Below, one piece after another: positions 42,417 to 52,032 of a DNA stretch of 64,000 bases (position 1 is the first letter of the stretch; every line of letters begins with the position of its first letter). The stretch is from Microbacterium sp. GTDB lineage: Bacteria; Actinomycetota; Actinomycetes; Actinomycetales; Microbacteriaceae. The notes below the pieces were generated by a model. The model was not told the origin of the DNA. It did no database searches and was given only the letters and a program-made list of their open reading frames with translations. The stretch lies in the NCBI GenBank assembly GCA_019510305.1, contig JAEKKN010000024.1:1-64000 (forward strand), in the 5' to 3' direction. A program made the position numbers and the translations under genes.

Positions 42417-43643
42417 CTACTTGTTCGCCGAGGTCATCTGGTCTTCGCGGAGAGGACGGGCTGCGGCCGAGAAGAGCCCCGAGAGCGCCGCGAGCACGAC
42501 CAGGATGTAGAGGGTGTTGAGCAGGCCGATGTGCTCGCTGATGAAGCCGAGCACAGGAGGGCCCCCGAGGAAGGCGATGTAGCCGATGGTCGCAGCCGCG
42601 CTCACGCGGGCGGCGGCCTTGGCCGGGTCGTCGGCGGCTGCTGACATGCCCAGGGGGAAGCCGAGCGAGGCGCCGACACCCCAGAGCGCGGCGGCGACGA
42701 AGACGAGCGGCGTGTTGGGCGCCAGGATGAACAGCAGGATGCCGGCCGCGGCGGTGATGGCGAGGATCCGCAGCACGATCACGCGTCCGAACCTGTCGAC
42801 CAGCGGGCCGCCGAACAGGCGGACGACGGTCATCGCGACCGAGAACGTGGCGAGGGCCGCAGCGCCCGCCGCGGGCCCGGCGCCGTGGTCTTCGGAGACG
42901 CCGAGCGCGAGCCAGTCGTTCGCACCGCCTTCGGCGAACGACATGCCCAGCATCACGATGCCCAGCGCATAGGTGCGCGGCTCGCGCCACGCCTCGAGCG
43001 CGACGTGCATGCGCTCACGCCAATGCGGCTTCTCGGCGGGTGAGGGATCGAGGGCGGCCTCGCGGTTGGGCACGTTCGCGAAGCAGACCACCGCGAGCAC
43101 CGCGATCACCGCCGCGACGACGAACGCGTGAGCCGAGACGTTCGCACCGAGCTGCACGGCCAGGGCGCCCGCACCGGCGCCGATCACAGTGCCGAAGCTG
43201 AAGAAGGCGTGGAACACCGGCAGGATCGTCTTGCCCATCTGCTGCTCGACCGCGGTGGCCTCGACGTTCATCATGACGTCGAGCGAACCGTTGCCGAAAC
43301 CGAAGAGGACGAGGCCGACGAGCACCACGGGGAGCGATCCGAGCACGTTGGTGCCCAGGCCGATCAGCGCCACGCCGACTCCGAAGATGAGCATCGTCAC
43401 GAGCATCCCGAGCCGCGCTCCGGTGCGCGCCATCACGGCCGGACTCGTGGAGATGCCGATGATAGACGCGATGCCCATGCCGAGCAGCAGCAGGCCCATC
43501 TGGGCGTTGTCGATGCCGAGCGAGACCTTGATGTCGGGCACGCGCGAGGCCCACGTCGCGATCGACAGGCCGCTCGCGAGGAAGATCGCGAAGATCGCGG
43601 CACGCCAGCGGACGAACTGAGAGCGGGTGAGGGCGGTGTCCAT
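42417..43643 (-). CDS. MFS transporter controlled by the divergent LacI protein
   Basis: A 408-residue, 12-helix major-facilitator protein ('IFAIFLASGLSIATWASRVP' opening; 'GFGNGSLDVMMNVEATAVEQ' in helix 4), resembling the fucose-permease/YbjJ-like group. I start at ATG 43643, where 'MDTALTRSQFVRWR' begins, rather than the frame opening at 43715 that crosses the operator. A 16-bp palindrome lies 13 bp upstream of its start codon. The substrate may be a sugar (inferred from the LacI partner). It is convergent with the response regulator (6-bp gap). Confidence 0.88.
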   Translation of the reverse strand: MDTALTRSQFVRWRAAIFAIFLASGLSIATWASRVPDIKVSLGIDNAQMGLLLLGMGIASIIGISTSPAVMARTGARLGMLVTMLIFGVGVALIGLGTNVLGSLPVVLVGLVLFGFGNGSLDVMMNVEATAVEQQMGKTILPVFHAFFSFGTVIGAGAGALAVQLGANVSAHAFVVAAVIAVLAVVCFANVPNREAALDPSPAEKPHWRERMHVALEAWREPRTYALGIVMLGMSFAEGGANDWLALGVSEDHGAGPAAGAAALATFSVAMTVVRLFGGPLVDRFGRVIVLRILAITAAAGILLFILAPNTPLVFVAAALWGVGASLGFPLGMSAAADDPAKAAARVSAAATIGYIAFLGGPPVLGFISEHIGLLNTLYILVVLAALSGLFSAAARPLREDQMTSANK

Positions 43644-43655
43644 GCCAAACAGCCT

Positions 43656-43671
43656 ATCGAATCGATTCGAT
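43656..43671. promoter_or_regulatory. Perfect 16-bp palindrome, probable LacI operator
   Basis: ATCGAATCGATTCGAT is its own reverse complement. It lies between the divergent MFS (43643) and LacI (43704) start codons, a fitting site for the adjacent LacI-family protein. Confidence 0.65.
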
Positions 43672-43703
43672 TGTTTGAAACCCGGGCGAGCTATCCTCGG
43701 AGT

Positions 43704-44765
43704 ATGACCAGTCACGAGTCGGTGCGCCGCGCGACGATCGCCGACGTCGCGCGAGCAGCCGGAGTCGCGACGTCGACGGCCTCCGTCGTCTTCAGCGGCA
43801 AAGCCAAGGTGTCGGCGACGACACGCGAGAAGGTGCTCGCCGCCGCCGCCGATCTCGGTTACACCGGGCCCGACCCGCGCGCCGCGTCATTGCGTCGCGG
43901 GCGCAGCGGGATCGTCGCCGTCGTGCTCGAGGGGCACTTGCGCGCGGCCTTCCTCGACCCGGTGACCACGGCGATGATGGACGGCCTGACCGACGGCCTC
44001 GCCGACCTCAGCGCCGGAATCCTGCTGCTTCGCGACGACCCGGGGGAGAGTGACGGCTCTGCGCTCGCGAACGCCCCGGTCGACGCCGTGGTGCTGATCG
44101 GATGCTCTGGCCGCACGCGAGCATCGCTCGACATCGTCCGCAGCCGGGGTCTGCCCGTCGTCGTCATCGAGGGGGATGCGGGGGAGGGGGTCCCGCAGAT
44201 CATCCTCGACAACGTCACAGCGGCAGCCGATGTCGCCCGACACGTGCGAGACCTCGGGCACCGGGATGTCGCGCTCGTCACCCTGCACCTCGACGCCGCT
44301 CGCGAGCGCGGCGTCGTCACGCAGGAGCGAGTCGACCGCGCGACCGTCGACGTCACGATCGATCGCCTCGAGGGCATGCGGTCGATCTTCCCCGATGCCC
44401 CGGCCATCTCGGCAGCGGGCAGCCTGATCGACGAGGGCCAGCTGGTCGGAAGAATGCTCCTCGCGGATGCGGCGCACCGTCCCACCGCGATCCTGGCGCA
44501 GAGCGACCTGCTCGCCGTCGGTGTGATCCGAGCCGCCGAGGAACTGGGCCTCCGGGTACCCGAAGACCTCTCGGTCGCCGGCTTCGACGGGATCGCCGTC
44601 GACGGGCTCGGCGGACCTGTGCTCACCACGAGTGTGCAGCCGGCCGTCGAGAAGGGGCGCGCCGCGGGAGAGCAGGTCGCGAGGATGCTCCGCGGAGAGC
44701 AGGGCGTGAACGTGCACTTCACGTGCCGATTCCGCGCCGGCGCGACGACCGCCGCGCCCCGCTGA
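43704..44765 (+). CDS. LacI-family transcriptional regulator
   Basis: It has 353 residues. The helix-turn-helix is 'ATIADVARAAGVATSTASVV' (about 9-28), followed by the hinge and a sugar-sensing domain ('DLSVAGFDGIAVDGLGG'). The usual 'ATVSR/HVL' recognition helix is 'STASVVFSG' here, so the DNA target should differ from that of the other LacI protein (9195). It is divergent from the MFS gene and probably acts at the palindrome 43656-43671. The effector is unknown. Confidence 0.9.
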   Translation: MTSHESVRRATIADVARAAGVATSTASVVFSGKAKVSATTREKVLAAAADLGYTGPDPRAASLRRGRSGIVAVVLEGHLRAAFLDPVTTAMMDGLTDGLADLSAGILLLRDDPGESDGSALANAPVDAVVLIGCSGRTRASLDIVRSRGLPVVVIEGDAGEGVPQIILDNVTAAADVARHVRDLGHRDVALVTLHLDAARERGVVTQERVDRATVDVTIDRLEGMRSIFPDAPAISAAGSLIDEGQLVGRMLLADAAHRPTAILAQSDLLAVGVIRAAEELGLRVPEDLSVAGFDGIAVDGLGGPVLTTSVQPAVEKGRAAGEQVARMLRGEQGVNVHFTCRFRAGATTAAPR

Positions 44766-44771
44766 CAGCGG

Positions 44772-46253
44772 TCAGGAGTGCGCGGGGCCCACAGGGAGGG
44801 TGCGGGATCCGAAGTCGAGGATCGTGTAGCGACCGCACGACACGACCTGCTCGGGAATCGCCGACTCGGGCAGCTGCCACTGCACGCTCTGCGAGTCCTG
44901 GAGGAGGAACGACACCGCCTGCGCATCAAGGTCGCTGCGATTCACCAGCCACGCGTAACCGTTCAGCCGATGGTCGACCTGCACGAGCTGAGCGGGGTCG
45001 TCGAGGTGCGTCTTCGGGAGCCGCACGGTCCAGAACTGGCCGGCGCCGGTGCGGCCCGACGCGGTCACCCAATCGGTCACGCATGTGAGATCGGGGTCGG
45101 GGCGATGCGCCGCAGCCTCAAGGCGAGGGACGCTCAGCGCCCCGGCGACGATGATGAGGGCCGCGGCGATCGCACCGAGGGGCCGGGGCATCCGCACGGT
45201 TCGCGGCGAGGCGACCACGGCGAGAAGAGGAGCGAACACGACCGGCTGCAGGTAGCGGGCCGCGTGCGTGCCGAGAGCGATGGCGCCGATCACCACGATG
45301 AGAGGCAGCATCCACCCCGCTGAAGCCACGAGGCGCTCGCCGTCCGTCGCAGCGCGCACTGTACGCAGCACCGAGAGAGCGAGCAGAACGACGACGACCA
45401 GTGCGCCGAGTATGCCGAGGGGCGTCGAGAGGCGCTCGGCGAGCAGGCCGCCGTAGTACCCGATCGATTCTCGCCAGAGCTCGGGCTGCGCGTATCCGGC
45501 ACCGGTGTTCGCGATCCATGCCGTGAACGGAATACGCGCGAGGAGGCCGAGGAGCGTGCCGCCTACGAGAACGGCGATCGCGACCGGCATCCGGCGCCGA
45601 TATCGACCGCGCATCGCACCGACGGCGAGGAGAACCGTCAGCGGCGCGGTCGCCCATGCCCCGAACAACGGGTTGCTCAGAGTGGCGATGATCGTGACGG
45701 CCCCGACCGCGACGAACGGCCAGCGACCCGCTCCGTCGACAGCGCGGCGCAGCAGACCGACCACGATCATCACGGCGACGACGGTCGAGGAGTAGTACGT
45801 CGTGGTGAGCTGCAGGGAGGCGAGTTCGAGGGCGTCGCGCGACGCCGAGGTCTCGGTGACCGCCACGACTCCGAACAGCGATAGCGCGATCAGAGACCAG
45901 CCGACGGGCGAGGCGCCGGCTCGATGAGGCCCGGCGACCAGGCGGATGGCGCCGTACACGGCGAGGAGATTCACGACGGCGTTGATCGCGAGCAGCGTGT
46001 TCAGATCGCCGGAGGCGAGCAGAGAGAGACCCGCGAACACGGCGGACTCCGGAAGGAAGAGCACGCTCGACATCGCCCAGTCGAGAGGTTCGCCAGACAG
46101 GATCGAGCGCGTGAGCATCGCGACGATCAGTGAATCCCCGTCGCGGAACAACAGCTCGGAACGAGCGGATGCCGCCACCTGCGCGGCGACGGCGATCGAC
46201 ATGCCGAGAGCGGTGCACCACCCCAGCAGCTCCCGCGCCCACACCCGTCGCAT
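44772..46253 (-). CDS. Polytopic membrane protein, unknown function
   Basis: A 493-residue protein with about ten transmembrane helices and a C-terminal extracytoplasmic domain of about 120 residues ('LTCVTDWVTASGRTGAG', 'LNGYAWLVNRSDLDAQ'). The architecture, with an early loop 'FRDGDSLIVAMLTRS' after helix 1, resembles GT-C glycosyltransferases of unknown specificity, but I see no definitive catalytic motif. I start at ATG 46253. It is divergent from the Mrp operon and convergent with the LacI gene (6-bp gap). Confidence 0.65.
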   Translation of the reverse strand: MRRVWARELLGWCTALGMSIAVAAQVAASARSELLFRDGDSLIVAMLTRSILSGEPLDWAMSSVLFLPESAVFAGLSLLASGDLNTLLAINAVVNLLAVYGAIRLVAGPHRAGASPVGWSLIALSLFGVVAVTETSASRDALELASLQLTTTYYSSTVVAVMIVVGLLRRAVDGAGRWPFVAVGAVTIIATLSNPLFGAWATAPLTVLLAVGAMRGRYRRRMPVAIAVLVGGTLLGLLARIPFTAWIANTGAGYAQPELWRESIGYYGGLLAERLSTPLGILGALVVVVLLALSVLRTVRAATDGERLVASAGWMLPLIVVIGAIALGTHAARYLQPVVFAPLLAVVASPRTVRMPRPLGAIAAALIIVAGALSVPRLEAAAHRPDPDLTCVTDWVTASGRTGAGQFWTVRLPKTHLDDPAQLVQVDHRLNGYAWLVNRSDLDAQAVSFLLQDSQSVQWQLPESAIPEQVVSCGRYTILDFGSRTLPVGPAHS

Positions 46254-46353
46254 GTGACAACTCTCGCACGGGGCCCGCACGCGCCCGGGTAAACTGGATG
46301 GACACCCGCCCGCCAGCGCCGCAAGGCCGACGAGCCCCGAGGGAGCCACGATC

Positions 46354-49341
46354 ATGCTGACTCTCCTCAGCGCCTTCCTCCTCTCCTCGGTTCTCATGCC
46401 CGTTCTGGTGCGCTGGATGGGCGCGCGGGCGTTCTTCGTCGCCGCTCTTATTCCAGCCGCGGCATTCATCCACGCCCTGACGCTGACGCCGCAGGTTCTC
46501 GACGCCGGATCCACGCCCTTCGAGTCGGTCGCCTGGATTCCGCAGCTGGGGCTGGACATGTCCATGCGCATGGACGTGCTCGGCTGGGTGCTGACTCTCA
46601 TCGTCACCGGTGTCGGCGCGCTCGTGCTCTTCTACTGCCGCTGGTACTTCCATGACGACTCGGCCGGTCTCGGGCAGTTCGCGGCCGTGCTGCTCGGCTT
46701 CGCCGGAGCGATGTACGGGCTCGTGCTCACCGACGACCTGGTCATGCTCGTCATGTTCTGGGAGGTGACGAGCATCCTCTCGTACCTCCTCATCGGCTAC
46801 TACCGCCGCCGTGCCGCCAGCCGCCGTGCCGCACTGCAGGCGCTGCTCGTCACGACACTCGGCGGCCTGATCATGTTCGTGGGCGTCGTGCTGCTCGTCG
46901 TCGACGCCGGCACTTCGAGCATCCGCGAGATCCTCGCACTCGCCCCCACCGGGCCGATCGTGGACGCGGCGATCGTGATGCTGCTGATCGGCGCGATCAG
47001 CAAGTCGGCGCTGTTCCCCTTTCACTTCTGGCTGCCTGGCGCCATGGCGGCGCCGACTCCGGTCAGCGCGTACCTCCACGCCGCCGCCATGGTCAAGGCA
47101 GGCATCTACCTCATCGCGCGCTTCGCGCCGATCTTCGCATTCAGCGGCCCGTGGCGGCCGATCCTGATCGCACTGGGCGTCTTCACCATGCTGCTGGGCG
47201 GCGTGCAGGCCCTCCGCGAGACCGATCTCAAGCGCATCCTCGCCTTCGGGACGGTGAGCCAGCTCGGCTTCTTCGCGGTCGTGATCGGCTACGGCACGCA
47301 GGCGTCGGCTCTGGCCGGGCTCGCCCTCGTGATCGGTCACGCGCTGTTCAAGTCGGCGCTGTTCCTCATCGTCGGCGTGATCGACCGTCAGCTCTCCACT
47401 CGAGACATCACCGAGCTGTCGGGGGTCGGCCGTCAGGCGCCGGTCTTGGCCGTGACGGCTTTCGTCTCGGTCGCCTCGATGGCGGGCATCGCACCGACCA
47501 TCGGATTCGTCGCCAAGGAGTCGGCGCTCACCGCCCTTCTCGACGACGCGCTGGGCGGCTCGGTCTGGGGTCTGGTCGCCCTCGTGGGCATCGTCCTCGG
47601 GTCCATGCTCACTGCGGCATATGGCGCGCGATTCCTGTGGGGTGCGTTCTTCTCCAAGCGCGACGAGCGCGGAGATCGGTTGCCCGACACGGCGTGGCCC
47701 GGCCCGCCGGTCGGTTTCGTGGCCGCCCCCATCGTGCTCGCGGCACTCACGATCGCGGCCGGGCTCGCCGCACCGGCGCTCGACGTCGCTCTGCACGGCT
47801 ATGCGATCACCGCGACGCCGGGTCTCGACCACACGGGCGACGCCGCCGAAGGGCCGGGACACCTCGCCCTGTGGCACGGCTTCGAGCCCGCACTCGGCAT
47901 CTCGATCGGCTCGATCCTGCTCGGCATCGGCGTCTTCCTGCTGACCCGTCGCACGGGGTGGGACCGCAGGCCGCGAGTGCTGCCGTTCACCGCCGCCGAC
48001 GCGTACTACTGGGTGGTCCGCGCGATCGACCGGCTGTCGGTGCTGAGCACGACGCTGACGCAGCGGGGTTCGCTGCCGGTCTACGTCGGCACGATCTTCG
48101 TCGTGTTCGTGGCGGCCGAGACCACTGCGCTGCTCGCGAGCGACATCGACCGCTTCCAGCTCTCGGCCTGGCACACTCCGGCGCAGATCGCGGCCGCACC
48201 CCTGATGGCGGTCGCCGGCATCTTCGCCGTGCGCGCGCAGAAGCGATACACCGGCGTCGTGCTCGTGTCGGTCACGGGTCTCGGCATGGTCGCCCTCTTC
48301 GCGACGAGCGGGGCGCCCGATCTCGCGCTCACGCAGATCCTCGTCGAGACGGTGACGATGGTCACCTTCGCGCTCGTGCTCCGGCGGCTGCCGGCGCGGA
48401 TGGGCGAGCACAACGCCTCGGTCGGCCGCATCCCCCGTGCCCTGCTCGGCATCGGGGTCGGCGTCACCATGGCTCTCGTCGCGATCGTCGCGACGCAGTC
48501 GCGCGTCGCCGATCCCATCTCGGCGGCGTTCCCGAAGCTCGCGTACGAGATAGGGCACGGCAAGAACGTCGTCAACGTCGCCCTGGTCGACCTGCGCGGC
48601 TGGGACACCATGGGCGAGCTCTCCGTGCTCGTCCTCGCGGCGACGGGAGTCGCCTCCCTCGTCTTCGTGACCCATCGCGCCGACCTGCTCGCCGAGACCA
48701 GGACTCTTCCCCGGACCACTCGCCGCGCGACGCGCAGCAGGCCGCTCGTCGAGACCACCGACGGCATCCGCTTCCAGACGTCCGAGAACCGCAGCAGCCC
48801 TCGCGCCTGGCTCGTCGGCGGCACGAACATGAAACCCGAGAACCGGTCGATCCTGCTCGAAGTGATCGTCCGCGTGCTGTTCCACACCATCATCGTCGTG
48901 TCGATCTTCCTGCTGTTCTCGGGGCACAACCTGCCCGGCGGCGGCTTCGCGGGCGGCCTCGTGGCGGGTATGGCCCTCGTGATGCGGTACATCGCGGGCG
49001 GACGCTGGGAGCTGGGCGCCGCGGCGCCCACCGATGCCGGGCGACTGCTCGGCACAGGGCTCGTGCTGGCGGTCGGCTCGGCGGTCGTGCCGCTGTTCTT
49101 CGGCCTGGCCCCGCTCACCAGCAGATTCTGGGAGTGGGAGATCCCGGGGCTCGGTCACATGGAGTTCGTCACATCGACGATCTTCGACATCGGGGTGTAT
49201 CTCGTCGTGATCGGGCTGGTGCTCGACGTTCTGCGCAGTCTTGGCGCCGAGGTCGATCGGCAGGCCGCAGCCCTTAGACAGGCTCAGGACCCTTCGACAG
49301 GCTCAGGGACCCAATCGCGGGCGAGAGGGGTGAACATCTGA
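46354..49341 (+). CDS. mrpA: Mrp Na+/H+ antiporter subunit A fused to subunit B
   Basis: Largest subunit of the multisubunit cation/proton antiporter, related to complex I NuoL. It has 995 residues. The MnhA part (about 1-790) has about 20 helices with the ion-path motifs 'MFWEVTSILSYLLIGYY' and 'KSALFPFHFWLPGAMAAPTP'. After a short linker, the MnhB domain (about 825-965) is seen with 'SGHNLPGGGFAGGLVAGM'. The last ~25 residues are encoded by two copies of a dispersed repeat ('LRQAQDPSTGSGTQ'). Its stop shares a base with the mrpC start (TGATG). It maintains pH and Na+ homeostasis. Confidence 0.95.
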   Translation: MLTLLSAFLLSSVLMPVLVRWMGARAFFVAALIPAAAFIHALTLTPQVLDAGSTPFESVAWIPQLGLDMSMRMDVLGWVLTLIVTGVGALVLFYCRWYFHDDSAGLGQFAAVLLGFAGAMYGLVLTDDLVMLVMFWEVTSILSYLLIGYYRRRAASRRAALQALLVTTLGGLIMFVGVVLLVVDAGTSSIREILALAPTGPIVDAAIVMLLIGAISKSALFPFHFWLPGAMAAPTPVSAYLHAAAMVKAGIYLIARFAPIFAFSGPWRPILIALGVFTMLLGGVQALRETDLKRILAFGTVSQLGFFAVVIGYGTQASALAGLALVIGHALFKSALFLIVGVIDRQLSTRDITELSGVGRQAPVLAVTAFVSVASMAGIAPTIGFVAKESALTALLDDALGGSVWGLVALVGIVLGSMLTAAYGARFLWGAFFSKRDERGDRLPDTAWPGPPVGFVAAPIVLAALTIAAGLAAPALDVALHGYAITATPGLDHTGDAAEGPGHLALWHGFEPALGISIGSILLGIGVFLLTRRTGWDRRPRVLPFTAADAYYWVVRAIDRLSVLSTTLTQRGSLPVYVGTIFVVFVAAETTALLASDIDRFQLSAWHTPAQIAAAPLMAVAGIFAVRAQKRYTGVVLVSVTGLGMVALFATSGAPDLALTQILVETVTMVTFALVLRRLPARMGEHNASVGRIPRALLGIGVGVTMALVAIVATQSRVADPISAAFPKLAYEIGHGKNVVNVALVDLRGWDTMGELSVLVLAATGVASLVFVTHRADLLAETRTLPRTTRRATRSRPLVETTDGIRFQTSENRSSPRAWLVGGTNMKPENRSILLEVIVRVLFHTIIVVSIFLLFSGHNLPGGGFAGGLVAGMALVMRYIAGGRWELGAAAPTDAGRLLGTGLVLAVGSAVVPLFFGLAPLTSRFWEWEIPGLGHMEFVTSTIFDIGVYLVVIGLVLDVLRSLGAEVDRQAAALRQAQDPSTGSGTQSRARGVNI
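49271..49312 (+). repeat. Dispersed repeat, copies 2 and 3 in tandem, within mrpA
   Basis: CCCTTAGACAGGCTCAGGA (49271-49289, one mismatch) and CCCTTCGACAGGCTCAGG with GACCC (49290-49312). Both are translated as the C-terminus of MrpA. Confidence 0.85.
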
Positions 49342-49916
49342 TGGATGTGTCGCTGACCCTCATCGTCATCATGGCCGTGCTGTTCGCGTGCGGCGTGTAC
49401 GCCATGCTCGAGCGCAGCCTCACCAGGGTGCTCATCGGATTCCTGCTGCTCGGAAACGCCACGAACCTGCTGCTGCTGATCGTCATGGGCGTGCCGGGGA
49501 ACGCGCCGTTCTTCGGCACCGAGGGCGAGATGAGCGACCCCTTGCCGCAGGCGCTCACCCTCACGGCGATCGTCATCACGTTCGCCGTCTCGGCCTTCCT
49601 GCTCGCCCTCATCTACCGTTCCTGGCAGCTGGGCCAGGCCGACACCGTCGAGGACGACGAAGACGACATCGCGATCCGCGGCCGCACGGATGCCGAGGAA
49701 GACCTCATGGGCGACGACGAGGGCGACTACGCCGACGACGACGCCACGACCGACTTCGTCGGCCTGCAGACAGCCCCGATCACGGTGCTGCACATGCGCG
49801 ATCATCCTGCGATCGTCGACGGGGCGCCAGTCGACCGGCCGGTCGCGCCCGTCCTTCGACAGGCTCAGGAACCCAGAGGTCAGGCTCCAGAAGCCGGAGA
49901 GGAGGACGGCCGATGA
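49341..49916 (+). CDS. mrpC: Mrp antiporter subunit C
   Basis: NuoK-like subunit of 191 residues with three N-terminal helices ('LLGNATNLLLLIVMG' is the conserved helix-2 region). Compared with typical MnhC (about 110-120 residues) it has a long acidic C-terminal tail ('VEDDEDDIAIRGRTDAEED'). The tail ends in residues encoded by the dispersed repeat ('VLRQAQEPRGQ'). TGATG overlap upstream, ATGA overlap downstream. Confidence 0.94.
   Translation: MDVSLTLIVIMAVLFACGVYAMLERSLTRVLIGFLLLGNATNLLLLIVMGVPGNAPFFGTEGEMSDPLPQALTLTAIVITFAVSAFLLALIYRSWQLGQADTVEDDEDDIAIRGRTDAEEDLMGDDEGDYADDDATTDFVGLQTAPITVLHMRDHPAIVDGAPVDRPVAPVLRQAQEPRGQAPEAGEEDGR
49853..49874 (+). repeat. Dispersed repeat, copy 4, within mrpC
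   Basis: CCTTCGACAGGCTCAGGAACCC, read in frame as part of the MrpC tail. Confidence 0.85.
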
Positions 49917-51466
49917 ACTCGCTCATCCCCCTTCTGGTCGCCCTGCCGCTCCTCGGGGCCGCGATCACGCTGATCTTCGGGCGCAACGCGCGCGTGCAGT
50001 CGATCGTCACCGTGGTGACGCTGGTGGTCGTCTCGATCATCGCGGCCGTGCTGCTGGTCGTGGTCGATGCCGGTGCCCCGCTCGCGGTCTCGGTCGGCGG
50101 CTGGCCGGTGCCGTTCGGCATCGTGCTCTACGTCGATCGGCTCGCGGCCCTGCTCGTCCTGGTGTCGAGCATCGTGCTGCTCGCGGTGCTCCTCTTCTCG
50201 GTCGGCCAGGGCATCGCAGACGGGGCGGAGGAGACCCCGATCTCGATCTTCAATCCGTCGTACCTGATCCTCGCGGCCGGCATCTTCAACGCGTTCATCG
50301 CGGGCGACCTGTTCAACCTGTACGTCGGATTCGAGATCCTGCTCGTCGCGTCGTACGTGCTGATCACCCTCGGCAGCACCGAGTCCCGCATCCGCACCGG
50401 CGCCGTCTACATCGTCGTCTCGCTGGTCTCGTCGATCCTGTTCCTCGCCGCGATCGCGATGGTCTACGGCGCGCTCGGCACCGTGAACATGGCGCAGATC
50501 GCCGAGCGGATGACGGAGCTGCCGCAGGAGACCCAACTGGTCCTGCATCTCATGCTGGTCCTCGCCTTCGGCATCAAGGCCGCGATCTTCCCGGTGTCGT
50601 TCTGGCTGCCGGACTCGTACCCGACGGCGCCCGCGCCGGTCACGGCGGTCTTCGCGGGACTGCTGACGAAGGTCGGCGTCTACGCGCTGATCCGCACCGA
50701 GACGCAGCTGTTCTCGGAGAACGACATCAACACGCTGCTGCTGATCATCGCTCTCGCGACCATGATCGTGGGCGTGCTCGGCGCGGTCGCGCAGGCCGAG
50801 CTGAAGAGGATCCTGTCGTTCACCCTGGTGAGCCACGTCGGCTACATGATCTTCGGCCTCGCGATCGCGACGCCCGCGGCGATCGGCGCGACGGTGTACT
50901 ACATCGTCCACCACATCATCGTGCAGACCACGCTGTTCCTCGCCGTGGGACTCGTCGAACGCCGGGCCGGCAGCACGTCGATCCTGAGGGTGAAGGGCCT
51001 GCTCAAGGTCGCGCCCGTGATCGCCGTGCTGTACTTCATCCCCGCGATCAACCTCGGCGGCCTGCCGCCCTTCTCCGGGTTCATCGGCAAGTTCGCTCTG
51101 TTCGAGGCCGCAGCATCCGTCGGCACCCCCCTCATGATCGTGCTGATCGTCGGCGGCATCGTCACCTCTCTGCTCACGCTCTACGCCCTGATGCGCGCGT
51201 GGAACCTCGCGTTCTGGCGCGAGGAGGAGGACTCGGCCGAGACCGAGGGGCGGCTCTCGCATCTCGGCAACGCGCCCGCCGCCGACGAGCAGCAGGAGCG
51301 CCGTCGCATCCCTGCCATCATGACCATCGCGACCTCAGGAATGGTCGTGGTCACGATCGCCCTCACCGTGTTCGCGGGACCCCTGTACGCGCTCTGCGAC
51401 CGCATCGGCGAGGCGCTGCTGCAGCCGGTCACGCTCACCCAGCTCGAAGACGAGGTGAAGGGATGA
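49913..51466 (+). CDS. mrpD: Mrp antiporter subunit D
   Basis: NuoM/NuoN-like ion-translocating subunit of 517 residues with about 14 helices. Conserved elements are 'FNLYVGFEILLVASYVLI' with the key Glu, 'KAAIFPVSFWLPDSYPTAPA' and 'GGLPPFSGFIGKFALFEAA'. It starts within the mrpC stop (ATGA) and ends within the mrpE start. It is one of the two proton/sodium-pumping subunits. Confidence 0.96.
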   Translation: MNSLIPLLVALPLLGAAITLIFGRNARVQSIVTVVTLVVVSIIAAVLLVVVDAGAPLAVSVGGWPVPFGIVLYVDRLAALLVLVSSIVLLAVLLFSVGQGIADGAEETPISIFNPSYLILAAGIFNAFIAGDLFNLYVGFEILLVASYVLITLGSTESRIRTGAVYIVVSLVSSILFLAAIAMVYGALGTVNMAQIAERMTELPQETQLVLHLMLVLAFGIKAAIFPVSFWLPDSYPTAPAPVTAVFAGLLTKVGVYALIRTETQLFSENDINTLLLIIALATMIVGVLGAVAQAELKRILSFTLVSHVGYMIFGLAIATPAAIGATVYYIVHHIIVQTTLFLAVGLVERRAGSTSILRVKGLLKVAPVIAVLYFIPAINLGGLPPFSGFIGKFALFEAAASVGTPLMIVLIVGGIVTSLLTLYALMRAWNLAFWREEEDSAETEGRLSHLGNAPAADEQQERRRIPAIMTIATSGMVVVTIALTVFAGPLYALCDRIGEALLQPVTLTQLEDEVKG

Positions 51467-52032
51467 GTCCAGACATGACCCGGCACTTCTGGCGGGACCT
51501 CGGCGTGCAACTGCCGTTTCTCGCCTGGCTCGTCGTGCTGTGGATGCTGCTGTGGGCGCAGTTCACGCTGCTCTCGTTCGTGACCGGCCTCATCGTCGCG
51601 GTCTTCGTGACGCGCGTGTTCCGCCTCCCCACGGTCGAGCTCTCGGGCCGGGTGAACCTCTGGTTCGCGGTGATCCTCGGAGTGCAGTTCCTCTTCGCCG
51701 TCGTGCGAGGCGCCCTCGTCGTCGCGATGCAGGTGCTCGATCTCCGTCGCCATCCGGGAACCGCGATCATCGCCGTGCCGCTGAGATACTCCGACGACCT
51801 GATGATGACGCACGTGTCGGTCGCTTCGTCGCTGATCCCCGGATCGCTCGTCGTGGAGGCGGACCGCGACCGCCGCATCCTGTATCTGCACGTGATCGGG
51901 GTGCGCAGCATGGCGGACGTCGAGAAGCAGCGCGAGGGAGTGCTCCGCTGGGAGAAGCGCATCGTCCGCGCACTGGGAGATCCGGCGCAGTATCGTGCGC
52001 TGAGGGCCGACGAGCGGAAGGCGGACCGATGA
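51463..52032 (+). CDS. mrpE: Mrp antiporter subunit E
   Basis: A 189-residue subunit with two to three N-terminal helices and a cytoplasmic domain. Family-typical segments are 'LPFLAWLVVLWMLLW', 'VPLRYSDDLMMTHVSVASS' and 'LIPGSLVVEADRDRRILYLH' (LTPGTl-type motif). ATGA overlaps join it to mrpD and mrpF. Confidence 0.94.
   Translation: MSPDMTRHFWRDLGVQLPFLAWLVVLWMLLWAQFTLLSFVTGLIVAVFVTRVFRLPTVELSGRVNLWFAVILGVQFLFAVVRGALVVAMQVLDLRRHPGTAIIAVPLRYSDDLMMTHVSVASSLIPGSLVVEADRDRRILYLHVIGVRSMADVEKQREGVLRWEKRIVRALGDPAQYRALRADERKADR

Noticed and set aside
42417..46253. Possible genomic island because of LacI/MFS and an unknown membrane protein
   Set aside because: No tRNA junction, integrase, direct repeats or clear change in base composition is visible.
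45118..49158. Open frame of 1346 codons on the minus strand, opposite the Mrp operon
   Set aside because: Arg/His/Asp/Glu-rich low-complexity translation, antisense to mrpA and the membrane protein gene; typical spurious frame in high-GC DNA.
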